Assembly (NCBI GenBank): GCA_022842065.1
Contig: JALHQH010000011.1
Location: forward strand, 248,001 to 312,000
Reading direction: 5' to 3'
DNA: 64,000 bases
From: Caldilineaceae bacterium
GTDB lineage: Bacteria; Chloroflexota; Anaerolineae; Caldilineales; Caldilineaceae
Shown: one piece after another, positions 51,958 through 59,195 of the stretch
How positions within the stretch are numbered: the stretch's first letter is position 1
Layout: each line of letters begins with the position of its first letter
The notes under the pieces: generated by a model
Databases searched by the model: none
Seen by the model: only the letters and a program-made list of their open reading frames with translations
What the model was told of the DNA's origin: nothing
Position numbers and translations under genes: made by a program

Positions 51958-52008
51958 TGTCTACCTCCGTAGAATCTACTGCCTGCAACGTAGAATCAGT
52001 TCTTTCGT

Positions 52009-52806
52009 TTAATGTTTGCGGTAGGCGGTTAGCAGTGTATCAACCCAGGCCAACTGTTTGGCGTCAAGCGCGGGTGACGGCACCGGGCCGTGATAATCAA
52101 GGCGTTTGGCATAGCCACCCCGTTTGTAAGCCGCGCGCACGACTGCGCCCAGATCAAGCATAATATCAGGATCCGGTGCCCGCCGCGGCACAGGCACAAC
52201 GGGCAGCCCCATGTTTAGTTGAATCGCCCAGATGTCGGTGGCCGCATGGCGCGCCGCACGCCAGAGGGTGACATAATAGGGGGCCAATGGTGGCGTCTCG
52301 GGTGACGAGCGTTGCCCGCCACGCAGCAGATCGATCTCCACGACATGCACCCCGATCCGTAATAGTTCACGCCGTTTGCGTTGATACTTTTCCTGTTCAC
52401 GCCCAACCCGTTTGGTGATGGGCGAAAGAATTTCCAACGCAGTGACCAACTTGTCGGTGCCGGTTTGGCGGATTTCCACATTGGCCAAGCGAAAGGGCGC
52501 TTCGACGATCACACTACCCTGCCTTTGCCAGGGCTCACTCCCTCTTTCAAAGCGTTCCGATCTTTTGGCTGCTGCCGGATTACCATAGGTCAGCCATTCG
52601 TCACGGGCAGGCAACGTGGTCCGCTCATCCTGGCGGGCAATGTCGATCGTATCATAGGCAACATAGGGAACAATGGTTGCATAATAGGTGGGCTGGATAG
52701 CTGTCATTAACCAGGCCCGTAGCTCGGCGGCCAGGCCGACATGAAAGTCAGTCCAGTTATGTTGCGTTTCGATATAAGGATCCATACCCGGAAAGGGTGA
52801 GGGCAT
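52009..52806 (-). CDS. DUF4058 family protein, copy 2
   Basis: 265 residues; ATG 52806. The same DUF4058 signature as the adjacent copy (PSPFPGMDPYIE, EAPFRLANVEIRQTGTDKL, EILSPITKRVGRE). Identity with copy 1 is highest at both ends of the gene and continues into the upstream GGGCATTGTCTACCTCCGTAGAAT and the downstream TCTTTCGTTTAATG, which suggests recent duplication or gene conversion. Function unknown. Confidence 0.82.
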   Translation of the reverse strand: MPSPFPGMDPYIETQHNWTDFHVGLAAELRAWLMTAIQPTYYATIVPYVAYDTIDIARQDERTTLPARDEWLTYGNPAAAKRSERFERGSEPWQRQGSVIVEAPFRLANVEIRQTGTDKLVTALEILSPITKRVGREQEKYQRKRRELLRIGVHVVEIDLLRGGQRSSPETPPLAPYYVTLWRAARHAATDIWAIQLNMGLPVVPVPRRAPDPDIMLDLGAVVRAAYKRGGYAKRLDYHGPVPSPALDAKQLAWVDTLLTAYRKH

Positions 52807-52920
52807 TGTCTACCTCCGTAGAATATTGAGTGAATGATGTTGCTATTATCCCATACCTTGGCCTAAGAGGAAAGCTAGGGAATGAAATAGGGTGCGTCCT
52901 AAAAAAGGGGTGCGCTTCAC

Positions 52921-52988
52921 AACGTCCCCGGCACAGGCGGGTGAATGGTACGCCGCAGAACCACTGCTGAGCCTGTGCCGGGGACGTT
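52921..52988. repeat. Hairpin with 18-bp perfect arms
   Basis: Arms AACGTCCCCGGCACAGGC (52921-52938) and GCCTGTGCCGGGGACGTT (52971-52988). It lies between divergent genes, so it is not a simple terminator. Confidence 0.85.
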
Positions 52989-53041
52989 AGCCCCCAAAAT
53001 CGGGACGTACCTAATGAAATATGCCGTTCCGTTGATAATGT

Positions 53042-53070
53042 TTGACATGCTGAAAAATTACAAGTATTCT
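53042..53070 (+). promoter_or_regulatory. Promoter of vapB-like gene, TTGACA-17-TATTCT
   Basis: -35 at 53042-53047, -10 at 53065-53070. The -10 box lies within the left arm of a 13-bp inverted repeat, so a repressor bound there would block transcription. Confidence 0.75.
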
Positions 53071-53106
53071 GCAAAGATGGAAACTGTGTCTACCTTTGCA
53101 GAATAC
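53064..53106. promoter_or_regulatory. Operator-like inverted repeat over the vapB promoter
   Basis: Perfect 13-bp arms GTATTCTGCAAAG (53064-53076) and CTTTGCAGAATAC (53094-53106). Centres are 30 bp apart, about three helical turns, which would suit two bound dimers. Confidence 0.75.
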
Positions 53107-53116
53107 TGGGTTACCG

Positions 53117-53374
53117 ATGAGCCTTAATATTAAAAATAAAGAAGCGTACACGCTGGCAAATGAAATCGCCCAATTGACCGGGCAGCGTATGACAACGGTT
53201 GTGATCAATGTGCTGCGTAAACAACGACAACAACTACAACATCAACAGCGCAAAGAGACACAGCGCCACGAATTAATGGCGATTGCCAAACACTGTGCCG
53301 CCCACCTGCAACAGCCTGGTTCGGCAGTACAACATGGTGCCATGTTTGATGACGAACAGGGGTTGCCACAATAA
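53117..53374 (+). CDS. VapB-family antitoxin-like protein, orphan
   Basis: 85 residues from ATG 53117. The opening SLNIKNKEAYTLANEIAQLTGQRMTTVVINVLRK is the ribbon-helix-helix type used by VapB/PSK antitoxins, and FDDEQGLPQ at the end is the family tail. A VapC toxin normally follows; none is present, because an ArsR gene starts 60 bp later. Its own promoter carries a matched operator. The gene may be a remnant or a regulator. Confidence 0.75.
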   Translation: MSLNIKNKEAYTLANEIAQLTGQRMTTVVINVLRKQRQQLQHQQRKETQRHELMAIAKHCAAHLQQPGSAVQHGAMFDDEQGLPQ

Positions 53375-53399
53375 TTGTGAGTCTCTCATAAATTGCCTC

Positions 53400-53427
53400 T
53401 TGACATATCGATAAAAATCAATATAAT
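53400..53427 (+). promoter_or_regulatory. arsR promoter, TTGACA-16-TATAAT
   Basis: -35 at 53400-53405 and -10 at 53422-53427. The expected start of transcription is at or just before the ATG at 53435, so the mRNA should be leaderless. Confidence 0.75.
53405..53424. promoter_or_regulatory. ArsR-type operator
   Basis: Imperfect palindrome ATATCGAT-AAAA-ATCAATAT (one mismatch), lying between the -35 and -10 boxes of the arsR promoter, as expected for a metalloregulatory ArsR/SmtB site. Confidence 0.7.
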
Positions 53428-53434
53428 AGCTTTT

Positions 53435-53836
53435 ATGTCAATTGACCAAAGTGTGATCACCTTTGCCAAAGCGCTTGCCGACGAAACGCGGCAAGAAATT
53501 ATGAAGTTGCTCTGTTGTGAATGGCTGAGCGTCAACGATGTCGTTGCAGCCCTAGATGGCCGCGTCAACCAGCCAACGGTCAGCCATCATCTGAAATTGT
53601 TGGCTGATGCCGAACTGGTGGAAATGCGCCAGGAAGGGCGGCAACGCTTCTACACGCTTAACCAGGCCCGCTTTACCGTCTGTTGTGGCTCACTCATGCG
53701 CAACTTTGCGCCTAATTTTGTTGAGCAGGCAGTGGCAACCCTGGGTTGTGGCCCTGACCTTTTGCCTGAAGCAACGTTTGCCGGCGTCGCAGACATTGAA
53801 CTGTTGCCGGCACCCACTGTAAAACGTAATTCGTAA
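53435..53836 (+). CDS. arsR: ArsR-family metalloregulator
   Basis: 133 residues from ATG 53435. Winged-helix DNA-binding domain (LSVNDVVAALDGRVNQPTVSHHLKLL near 31-56). The usual CVC box of E. coli ArsR is absent; instead there are cysteine pairs at 27-28 (LLCCEW) and 83-84 (VCCGS) and Cys105, which may bind As(III). The flanking genes encode a flavoprotein and an exporter. No ribosome site is seen, in line with a leaderless mRNA. The last residues TVKRNS are encoded by an intergenic repeat array. Confidence 0.8.
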   Translation: MSIDQSVITFAKALADETRQEIMKLLCCEWLSVNDVVAALDGRVNQPTVSHHLKLLADAELVEMRQEGRQRFYTLNQARFTVCCGSLMRNFAPNFVEQAVATLGCGPDLLPEATFAGVADIELLPAPTVKRNS

Positions 53837-53905
53837 AGCGTAAAACGTAACCCGTAAAACGTAAATCTAGCGTTGTATTTACGTTTTACGGGTTACGTTT
53901 TACCC
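53826..53905. repeat. GTAAAACGTAA-type inverted array
   Basis: Left arm GTAAAACGTAATTCGTAAAGCGTAAAACGTAACCCGTAAAACGTAA begins within the arsR coding end; the right arm TTTACGTTTTACGGGTTACGTTTTAC is its complement. It is the third member of the family at 24674 and 28534. Confidence 0.85.
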
Positions 53906-53941
53906 AAAAGCATCGACGTTCGTCGATATAAGGAGTGTAAG

Positions 53942-55504
53942 ATGGATTTGACAAACCTACCGGTGGCCGTGATTGGCGCTGGTCCGATTGGGCTGGCTGC
54001 GGCTGCCCACCTGGTGCAGCGCGGGGAAACACCGCTGGTTTTTGAAGCGGGTAATGAAATTGCTGCGAATATTCGCAGTTGGGGTCATGTGCACCTCTTT
54101 TCGCCCTGGCGTTGGTGTGTGGACAAAGCTGCGGTCGCGCTGCTCGAACGCCACGGCTGGCAGATGCCCGATGCGGAGACTTTGCCCACCGGCAACGAAT
54201 TGATTGACGATTACTTGCTACCGCTGGCCCAGACGCCCGAACTGCATAGCCAGATTCATTTGAATGCCCGTGTCGTCGGCGTTAGTCGCCGGCGCATTGA
54301 CAAGATGAAGGATCTTGGCCGTGGTGATGCCCCCTTTGTGGTGCAAGTGCTGCTGAATGGGGAGGAAGAGCGTTTCCTGGTCCGCGCGGTGATCGACGCC
54401 AGTGGCACCTGGGCCACCCCCAACCCAATTGGTGCCGACGGGTTACTTGCCCCCGGTGAGCGCGCCAATGCGGACAAGATCGTCTATGGCATCCCCAATA
54501 TTTTGAGCGAGGGGCGTAGCCGCTATAGGGGCAAACATGTTGCCGTCGTCGGTGGTGGCCACTCTGCGATCAACGCGATTTTGGAACTAGCTGATCTTCA
54601 CAACGACGCCCCGACCACCCAGATCAGCTGGGTCTTGCGCAAAGCCAATGTGGCAGCGACCTATGGCGGCTTGGAAAATGATGAGTTGCCGGGGCGCGGT
54701 CTGCTGGGCATACGCATTAAGGAGCTAGTTGACAGCGGCGCGATTGAGGTCGTAACGCCCTTCTTTACCACGCGGATCGACCGCGTTGGAGAACAACTGC
54801 ACCTGGTCGGTGATATGCCCACTGGCGAGCGCACTATTGTGGTCGACGAAGTAATCGGGGCCACCGGTGCCCGGCCGGATCTCGCCTTCCTGCGTGAAGT
54901 CCGCCTTGATTTACACGCCGGTGTCGAAGCGCCCAGTGCCATTGCCGGGTTGATCGATCCGAATCTGCACAGTTGTGGCAGTGTGCCGCCGCATGGTGAA
55001 AAGGAGTTGCGCCACCCGGAAAGCGGCTTCTATATGGTTGGTATGAAGAGTTATGGCCGCGCCCCCACCTTCCTGCTGGCAACCGGCTATGAGCAGGTTC
55101 GTTCCGTCGTGGCGGGGCTGGCTGGGGATTGGGTGGCTGCGGCCGATGTCCAACTGGCATTGCCGGAGACAGGTGTCTGTGGCGTACCGGCGGGGATCGA
55201 CGCCAATGGCTTGGGCTTGGGTAGCAGTTGTTGCGGCAGCGCCCCGGCGAAGGCCCCCGCTGGGTTGATCAATTTTGATCTCGCTAGTCTGCAACTGAAT
55301 GCGGCCCCGATCAGCCTAACGCCGGAGACAGCGGGCTTGATTGCGCTTGACACGATTGCCGTGGCGGAAGGCAGTTGCTGTGGCGTTGACGCCTGTTGCA
55401 CCGACGCCGCCCCCGTCGTCGCCGACAGTTGCTGTACACCAGAGACAAAACAAACCGTCAGCGCGCAGCGCGCCCAAGTTGGAGCCAGTTCCTGCTGTGG
55501 CTGA
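53942..55504 (+). CDS. Flavin monooxygenase (ArsO/ArsV-like) with Cys-Cys tail
   Basis: 520 residues; ATG 53942 follows AAGGAGTG. N-terminal FAD site GAGPIGLAAAAHL near 11, NADPH-type VVGGGHSAI near 203, and GATGARPDL near 303 mark a class B flavin monooxygenase-like enzyme. In arsenic clusters such proteins (ArsO, ArsV) oxidise arsenite or related compounds. The last 90 residues hold five Cys-Cys pairs at 430-431, 479-480, 485-486, 497-498 and 518-519, which could bind a soft metalloid. It is between ArsR and an MFS gene, supporting a role in arsenic or similar metalloid resistance. The tail is unusual. Confidence 0.72.
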   Translation: MDLTNLPVAVIGAGPIGLAAAAHLVQRGETPLVFEAGNEIAANIRSWGHVHLFSPWRWCVDKAAVALLERHGWQMPDAETLPTGNELIDDYLLPLAQTPELHSQIHLNARVVGVSRRRIDKMKDLGRGDAPFVVQVLLNGEEERFLVRAVIDASGTWATPNPIGADGLLAPGERANADKIVYGIPNILSEGRSRYRGKHVAVVGGGHSAINAILELADLHNDAPTTQISWVLRKANVAATYGGLENDELPGRGLLGIRIKELVDSGAIEVVTPFFTTRIDRVGEQLHLVGDMPTGERTIVVDEVIGATGARPDLAFLREVRLDLHAGVEAPSAIAGLIDPNLHSCGSVPPHGEKELRHPESGFYMVGMKSYGRAPTFLLATGYEQVRSVVAGLAGDWVAAADVQLALPETGVCGVPAGIDANGLGLGSSCCGSAPAKAPAGLINFDLASLQLNAAPISLTPETAGLIALDTIAVAEGSCCGVDACCTDAAPVVADSCCTPETKQTVSAQRAQVGASSCCG

Positions 55505-55541
55505 ACCTAGCGAACAGATCGGGCGGGGCGTCGTGATCGCA

Positions 55542-56801
55542 ATGACGCCCCGCCCTAAACTCTATTATGGCTGGATCGTCGTCGGTGCCCTGGCGATCAC
55601 CGAGCCGATCTCGTGGGGCATTCTCTTTTATGGTTTTGGGGTGTTATTGACGCCAACCCAGTTAGAGATGGGCTGGACCCAAGCCGCAATGACCGGCGCG
55701 TTTTCGCTGATGCTGCTCATTTCCGGCATTGCGGCGGTGCCGGTCGGCCATTGGTTGGATCGGCACGGGGCGCGTGGCTTGATGACCCTTGGTTCCTGCT
55801 TGGCGGTCTTGGCCATTATCGCCTGGGCACAAGTTCAAACCTTGCTTGGTTTCTACCTGCTTTGGAGCGCGATTGGCGTTATCACCGCTATGATCCTCTA
55901 TGAGCCGGCCTTTGCCGTGACTGCCACTTGGTTTGTACGTCAACGCAGCCAGGCCTTGACTGTGTTGACCCTGGGCGGTGGCTTGGCCAGTGTGATCTTT
56001 GTCCCGCTGATCACCTGGCTAATCGACCAATATGGTTGGCGCACCGCGCTCTGGCAACTGGCGATCCTGCTGGCCGTTACCACCATTCCGTTACATGCCC
56101 TTTTGTTGCGTCGCTCTCCCGCTGCCGTTGGTCTTTACCCTGATGGGGACACCCCCGCGAGGTTGCCCGCTGAAGGGTCTGAACAGCTCTCTGCTAACCG
56201 AAAACTTTCCCTTCCTAGTATTAGCGTCGGCGTGGCCTTGCGCGATCACGCATTCTGGTGGCTCTCAACGGCTTTTGCCCTTGCCACCTTCTCTGCAATC
56301 GCCTTGGCGGTGCATCTGCTGCCCTTCCTCACCCGGCAGGGCTATTCGGCTGCCTTTGCGGCGTTGATTGCTAGCGTCTTGGGTGGCAGCCAGATTCCAG
56401 GGCGCTTGATCTTTGGGCCGGTGGGTAGTCGCCTGTCCCTGCGCGTCGTCACCGCAATCCTCTTTGCGATGATGGCCTGTGGCTTAACAATCCTCCTCCT
56501 TGCGCCGTCGCCCTGGCTGCTCATCGTTGGCGCTTCGCTCTTTGGCATGGGCTCCGGGGCAAGTTCGCCGGCACGCGCCGCGTTGGTGGCCGAGTTCTAT
56601 GGCATCGCCAACTATGGCGCGATCAACGGCGTCATGACCCTGGTATCAACCATTGCGCGCGCCGGTGCGCCAGTGGCAATGGGGCTACTCTTCACCTGGA
56701 CGGGGAGTTATACTCCCGTCTTTGGCTTGTTGATTGGGTTGGCCGTCGCCTCGGTCGGCGCGACGCTGGCGACGCGTAAGCCTGTGCTCATTGCCGACTG
56801 A
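55542..56801 (+). CDS. MFS transporter in arsenic-type cluster
   Basis: 419 residues from ATG 55542; a GTG nearby is an alternative and a longer ORF overlaps the flavoprotein. Twelve hydrophobic helices with an R-x-x-x-G-R/DRHGAR motif after helix 2 and a basic loop near the middle fit the major facilitator superfamily. It follows the flavoprotein by 38 bp and probably shares its transcript. It may export the oxidised or conjugated product, but the substrate is unknown. Confidence 0.75.
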   Translation: MTPRPKLYYGWIVVGALAITEPISWGILFYGFGVLLTPTQLEMGWTQAAMTGAFSLMLLISGIAAVPVGHWLDRHGARGLMTLGSCLAVLAIIAWAQVQTLLGFYLLWSAIGVITAMILYEPAFAVTATWFVRQRSQALTVLTLGGGLASVIFVPLITWLIDQYGWRTALWQLAILLAVTTIPLHALLLRRSPAAVGLYPDGDTPARLPAEGSEQLSANRKLSLPSISVGVALRDHAFWWLSTAFALATFSAIALAVHLLPFLTRQGYSAAFAALIASVLGGSQIPGRLIFGPVGSRLSLRVVTAILFAMMACGLTILLLAPSPWLLIVGASLFGMGSGASSPARAALVAEFYGIANYGAINGVMTLVSTIARAGAPVAMGLLFTWTGSYTPVFGLLIGLAVASVGATLATRKPVLIAD

Positions 56802-56889
56802 AATCTGTCCGATCAACTCTATCAATTTCAACTGTATATCAGAAAAACTTTGCCTTCTCCGTTCATATGGAAATAGGGATACAGATTAT

Positions 56890-57031
56890 TAGTGGACAGT
56901 GGGACAGTGGACAGTGGACAGTGGGACGGTGGACAGTGGGACGGTGGACAGTGGGACGGTGGACAGTGGGACGGTGGACAGTGGACAGTGGACAGTGGAC
57001 AGTGGGTTAGTCACTGACCTACTGTCCACTG
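56890..57031. repeat. GTGGACAGTGGGACG-type array
   Basis: Alternating GTGGACA and GTGGGACG words from 56893 to about 57007, then an inverted short arm ACTGTCCACTGCCTCACT. It lies between convergent genes (MFS and SH3 protein). Confidence 0.88.
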
Positions 57032-57037
57032 CCTCAC

Positions 57038-58336
57038 TCAGCCGCCGCGACGGCGCTCAAAGGTGACTGTCCAACTGTAGTGGCCGATGCAACTGAGATT
57101 GTTGACAAAGGTGCGGCAACTATCGTCATCCTGGCAATAGCCGGCGTTGATCAGACTTTCTTGATCAATGCCGCGCGGATCGGTCGAGAGCCCGGTTGCC
57201 GCTTCACTGTTGACTGGGCTGCCGTTGGCATCGCGAATTACCTTCACATCCTGGCCACTCCCCAACACAAATTCGACAATGCCATCGCCTTTGCCCTGCG
57301 CGCCCGTGACCCAGATCTCTTTGGCGCCATATTCAGCCTGTACTGCCACTCCATTGAGGCGGTTGCCACTTTCATCCAGGACATTAACGATGAGGTTGCG
57401 CCCTTGGCCACAGTGCACAGACGGACCATCGGTCGAGCCACCATTTTCCCACGGATTCCAGAGCCGCCGGCGGGTCACGACAAAGGTGGTGGTGCCGCTG
57501 CTGGTTGGTGCGTTGGGGGCAATGGCAGTCGCTGCTGCTGTATTTTCTGCTACCACGGGCGTCGCTATGGATGTCTTTACAGTGGGCAAACTCGGCATTG
57601 GGGTTGGGGTGACAGTCGGCGCTAGGGTCGGCAGGCCGGCAATCACCGCGGGCGCAACGGTTGGCAACGTTGACACTGTTGGCGCGACCAGAAACGCCGC
57701 GATCCAACGCCCATCGCCCAGTTGATACCAGGTGCCATCACTTGTCTGTCCTTGTACAGCAAGACGATCAGCGCTGCGCACGTTGCCGACAATCGCATAG
57801 TTAGTGCCGGGGCCGGCGCGCAGATTGGCGTTGCGCAGCGCGGTCGTACCTGTCACCGCGGAAGTCGTGCTGATGATTGCCGTGGCCGTGGGGATTGCCG
57901 TGGCGCGTAAGTTGCGTAACATTGGCGTCACCCTCACCGTTGGTGTCGCTGACAGTGGTGGGGTTGCGGTTGCCACCAAACGCCGGGCTGGGGTCGGCGT
58001 TACTACTGCTGTCAGCGTGCCTGCATTGTGCTCTACCACCAAGGCGGCCAGCCATTGGCCATCACCGACCTGATACCAATTGCCATCCGGACTCGTTGCT
58101 GTGATCGTGATTGTTTGGCCGGCGCGTACCTTGCCGACGGCGGCGTGGACCGTCCCTGGTCCCGCACGTAGGTTTGTATTATACAGAATAATCCCCTGGG
58201 CAGCCGGCCCTTGGGTAACAGTGGGCGGTGGCGTCGGTGTCTGCGCTTTGGCTGTTGTGGCGACCCACAAACTCACCATGGCAATGAGCAAGATCGTCAG
58301 CCACCACCGGTTTACCCACAATTGTTGCCGCTTCAT
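57038..58336 (-). CDS. Secreted protein with two SH3-like domains
   Basis: 432 residues from ATG 58336, which has GAGGAAAG upstream; a longer frame is unlikely. Signal peptide at about 1-35, ending near AKAQ. Two bacterial SH3 modules, LRAGPGTVHAAVGKV...WYQVGDGQWLAA (about 55-105) and LRAGPGTNYAIVGNV...WYQLGDGRWIAA (about 170-220), are joined by Thr/Pro-rich linkers. The C-terminal domain (about 310-432) has several cysteines, unknown. Such SH3b repeats bind cell-wall material. Confidence 0.8.
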   Translation of the reverse strand: MKRQQLWVNRWWLTILLIAMVSLWVATTAKAQTPTPPPTVTQGPAAQGIILYNTNLRAGPGTVHAAVGKVRAGQTITITATSPDGNWYQVGDGQWLAALVVEHNAGTLTAVVTPTPARRLVATATPPLSATPTVRVTPMLRNLRATAIPTATAIISTTSAVTGTTALRNANLRAGPGTNYAIVGNVRSADRLAVQGQTSDGTWYQLGDGRWIAAFLVAPTVSTLPTVAPAVIAGLPTLAPTVTPTPMPSLPTVKTSIATPVVAENTAAATAIAPNAPTSSGTTTFVVTRRRLWNPWENGGSTDGPSVHCGQGRNLIVNVLDESGNRLNGVAVQAEYGAKEIWVTGAQGKGDGIVEFVLGSGQDVKVIRDANGSPVNSEAATGLSTDPRGIDQESLINAGYCQDDDSCRTFVNNLSCIGHYSWTVTFERRRGG

Positions 58337-58738
58337 AGCTAGTTTGCTTTCCTCCTCAATGACCCAGTTATACACCAAGCTTCGTGATTGTTGGCGGATG
58401 TGGACCGTTTCGCGCACACGTAACCGCGCCATATTGGCCGTTATGCTGCTTTTTGTCAACCTCTGGCGTCGCAGGCGGTGACAAAAAATTACCTATCCAG
58501 ATGACCAGGAGAAAACTCCACTGGCTGTCGGGTGTCAAGCCCCGGCTTTTGCTTTATACTGGAGCGTGGTTCTATGCTCATTGATCAATGTTCAGATCAG
58601 GTAATAGAGCTTTCACATCGGATACTCACTTCAGCCCCACCCCCCGCTCCAGTGAATCGGTCAAATCTATGGTTGTCAATGTAGATACGAGGTTGGTGTA
58701 TTGTGCGCCAACACGTTGATCGGATAAGGAGCTTACCC
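58337..58738. other. Divergent intergenic region
   Basis: About 400 bases between the SH3 protein and the membrane protein gene. A weak TTGTCA/TGTATT pair near 58673-58702 could be a plus-strand promoter. No hairpin array is present. Confidence 0.35.
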
Positions 58739-59158
58739 ATGATGAATCGTTTAGATCAAACCCAATTGGAACAGCATGTCCTGATTTTGGGCTGGCTACA
58801 CATTGTCGGCAATCTTTTTTTTGTGCTACTTGGGATCTTGTTGTTTTTCTTTCTGAGCAGCATCGGCGCCGTAACAGCTGATCCGCAGGCTGTAGTCGTC
58901 CTGGGCTTGGTCGGCACCTTTGTCGGCGCGCTGTTGACGCTGCTTGGCCTGCCGGGTATTGTTGCCGGCTTTGGCCTGTTGGCACGCAAAGCCTGGGCAC
59001 GCTATCTTGCCATTGTGCTGAGCCTGCTGAATCTCTTCAATCTACCCATCGGGACGGTGATCGGCGTTTATACGCTGTGGGTGCTCATGCAAGACGCGGC
59101 CCCGCACTTTTTTGTGACGGAGACGATGGCGCACCCGGCCACACTCGCCCCTCAGTAA
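58739..59158 (+). CDS. Small membrane protein
   Basis: 139 residues from ATG 58739, which follows AAGGAGC; ATG 58742 is possible. Three or four hydrophobic helices (about 15-40, 45-72, 78-98, 100-112). I do not recognise the family. It lies just before the beta-lactamase-like gene. Confidence 0.6.
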   Translation: MMNRLDQTQLEQHVLILGWLHIVGNLFFVLLGILLFFFLSSIGAVTADPQAVVVLGLVGTFVGALLTLLGLPGIVAGFGLLARKAWARYLAIVLSLLNLFNLPIGTVIGVYTLWVLMQDAAPHFFVTETMAHPATLAPQ

Positions 59159-59195
59159 AGCCCTGGCGCGCTTGCTGTGACGAGCCACCCAAGGA

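Noticed and set aside
52945..53127. 60-residue frame before the VapB-like gene
   Set aside because: It covers a hairpin arm and the promoter and operator; no ribosome site.
56890..57031. CRISPR-like array
   Set aside because: Repeats are short and contiguous, without spacers of constant length.
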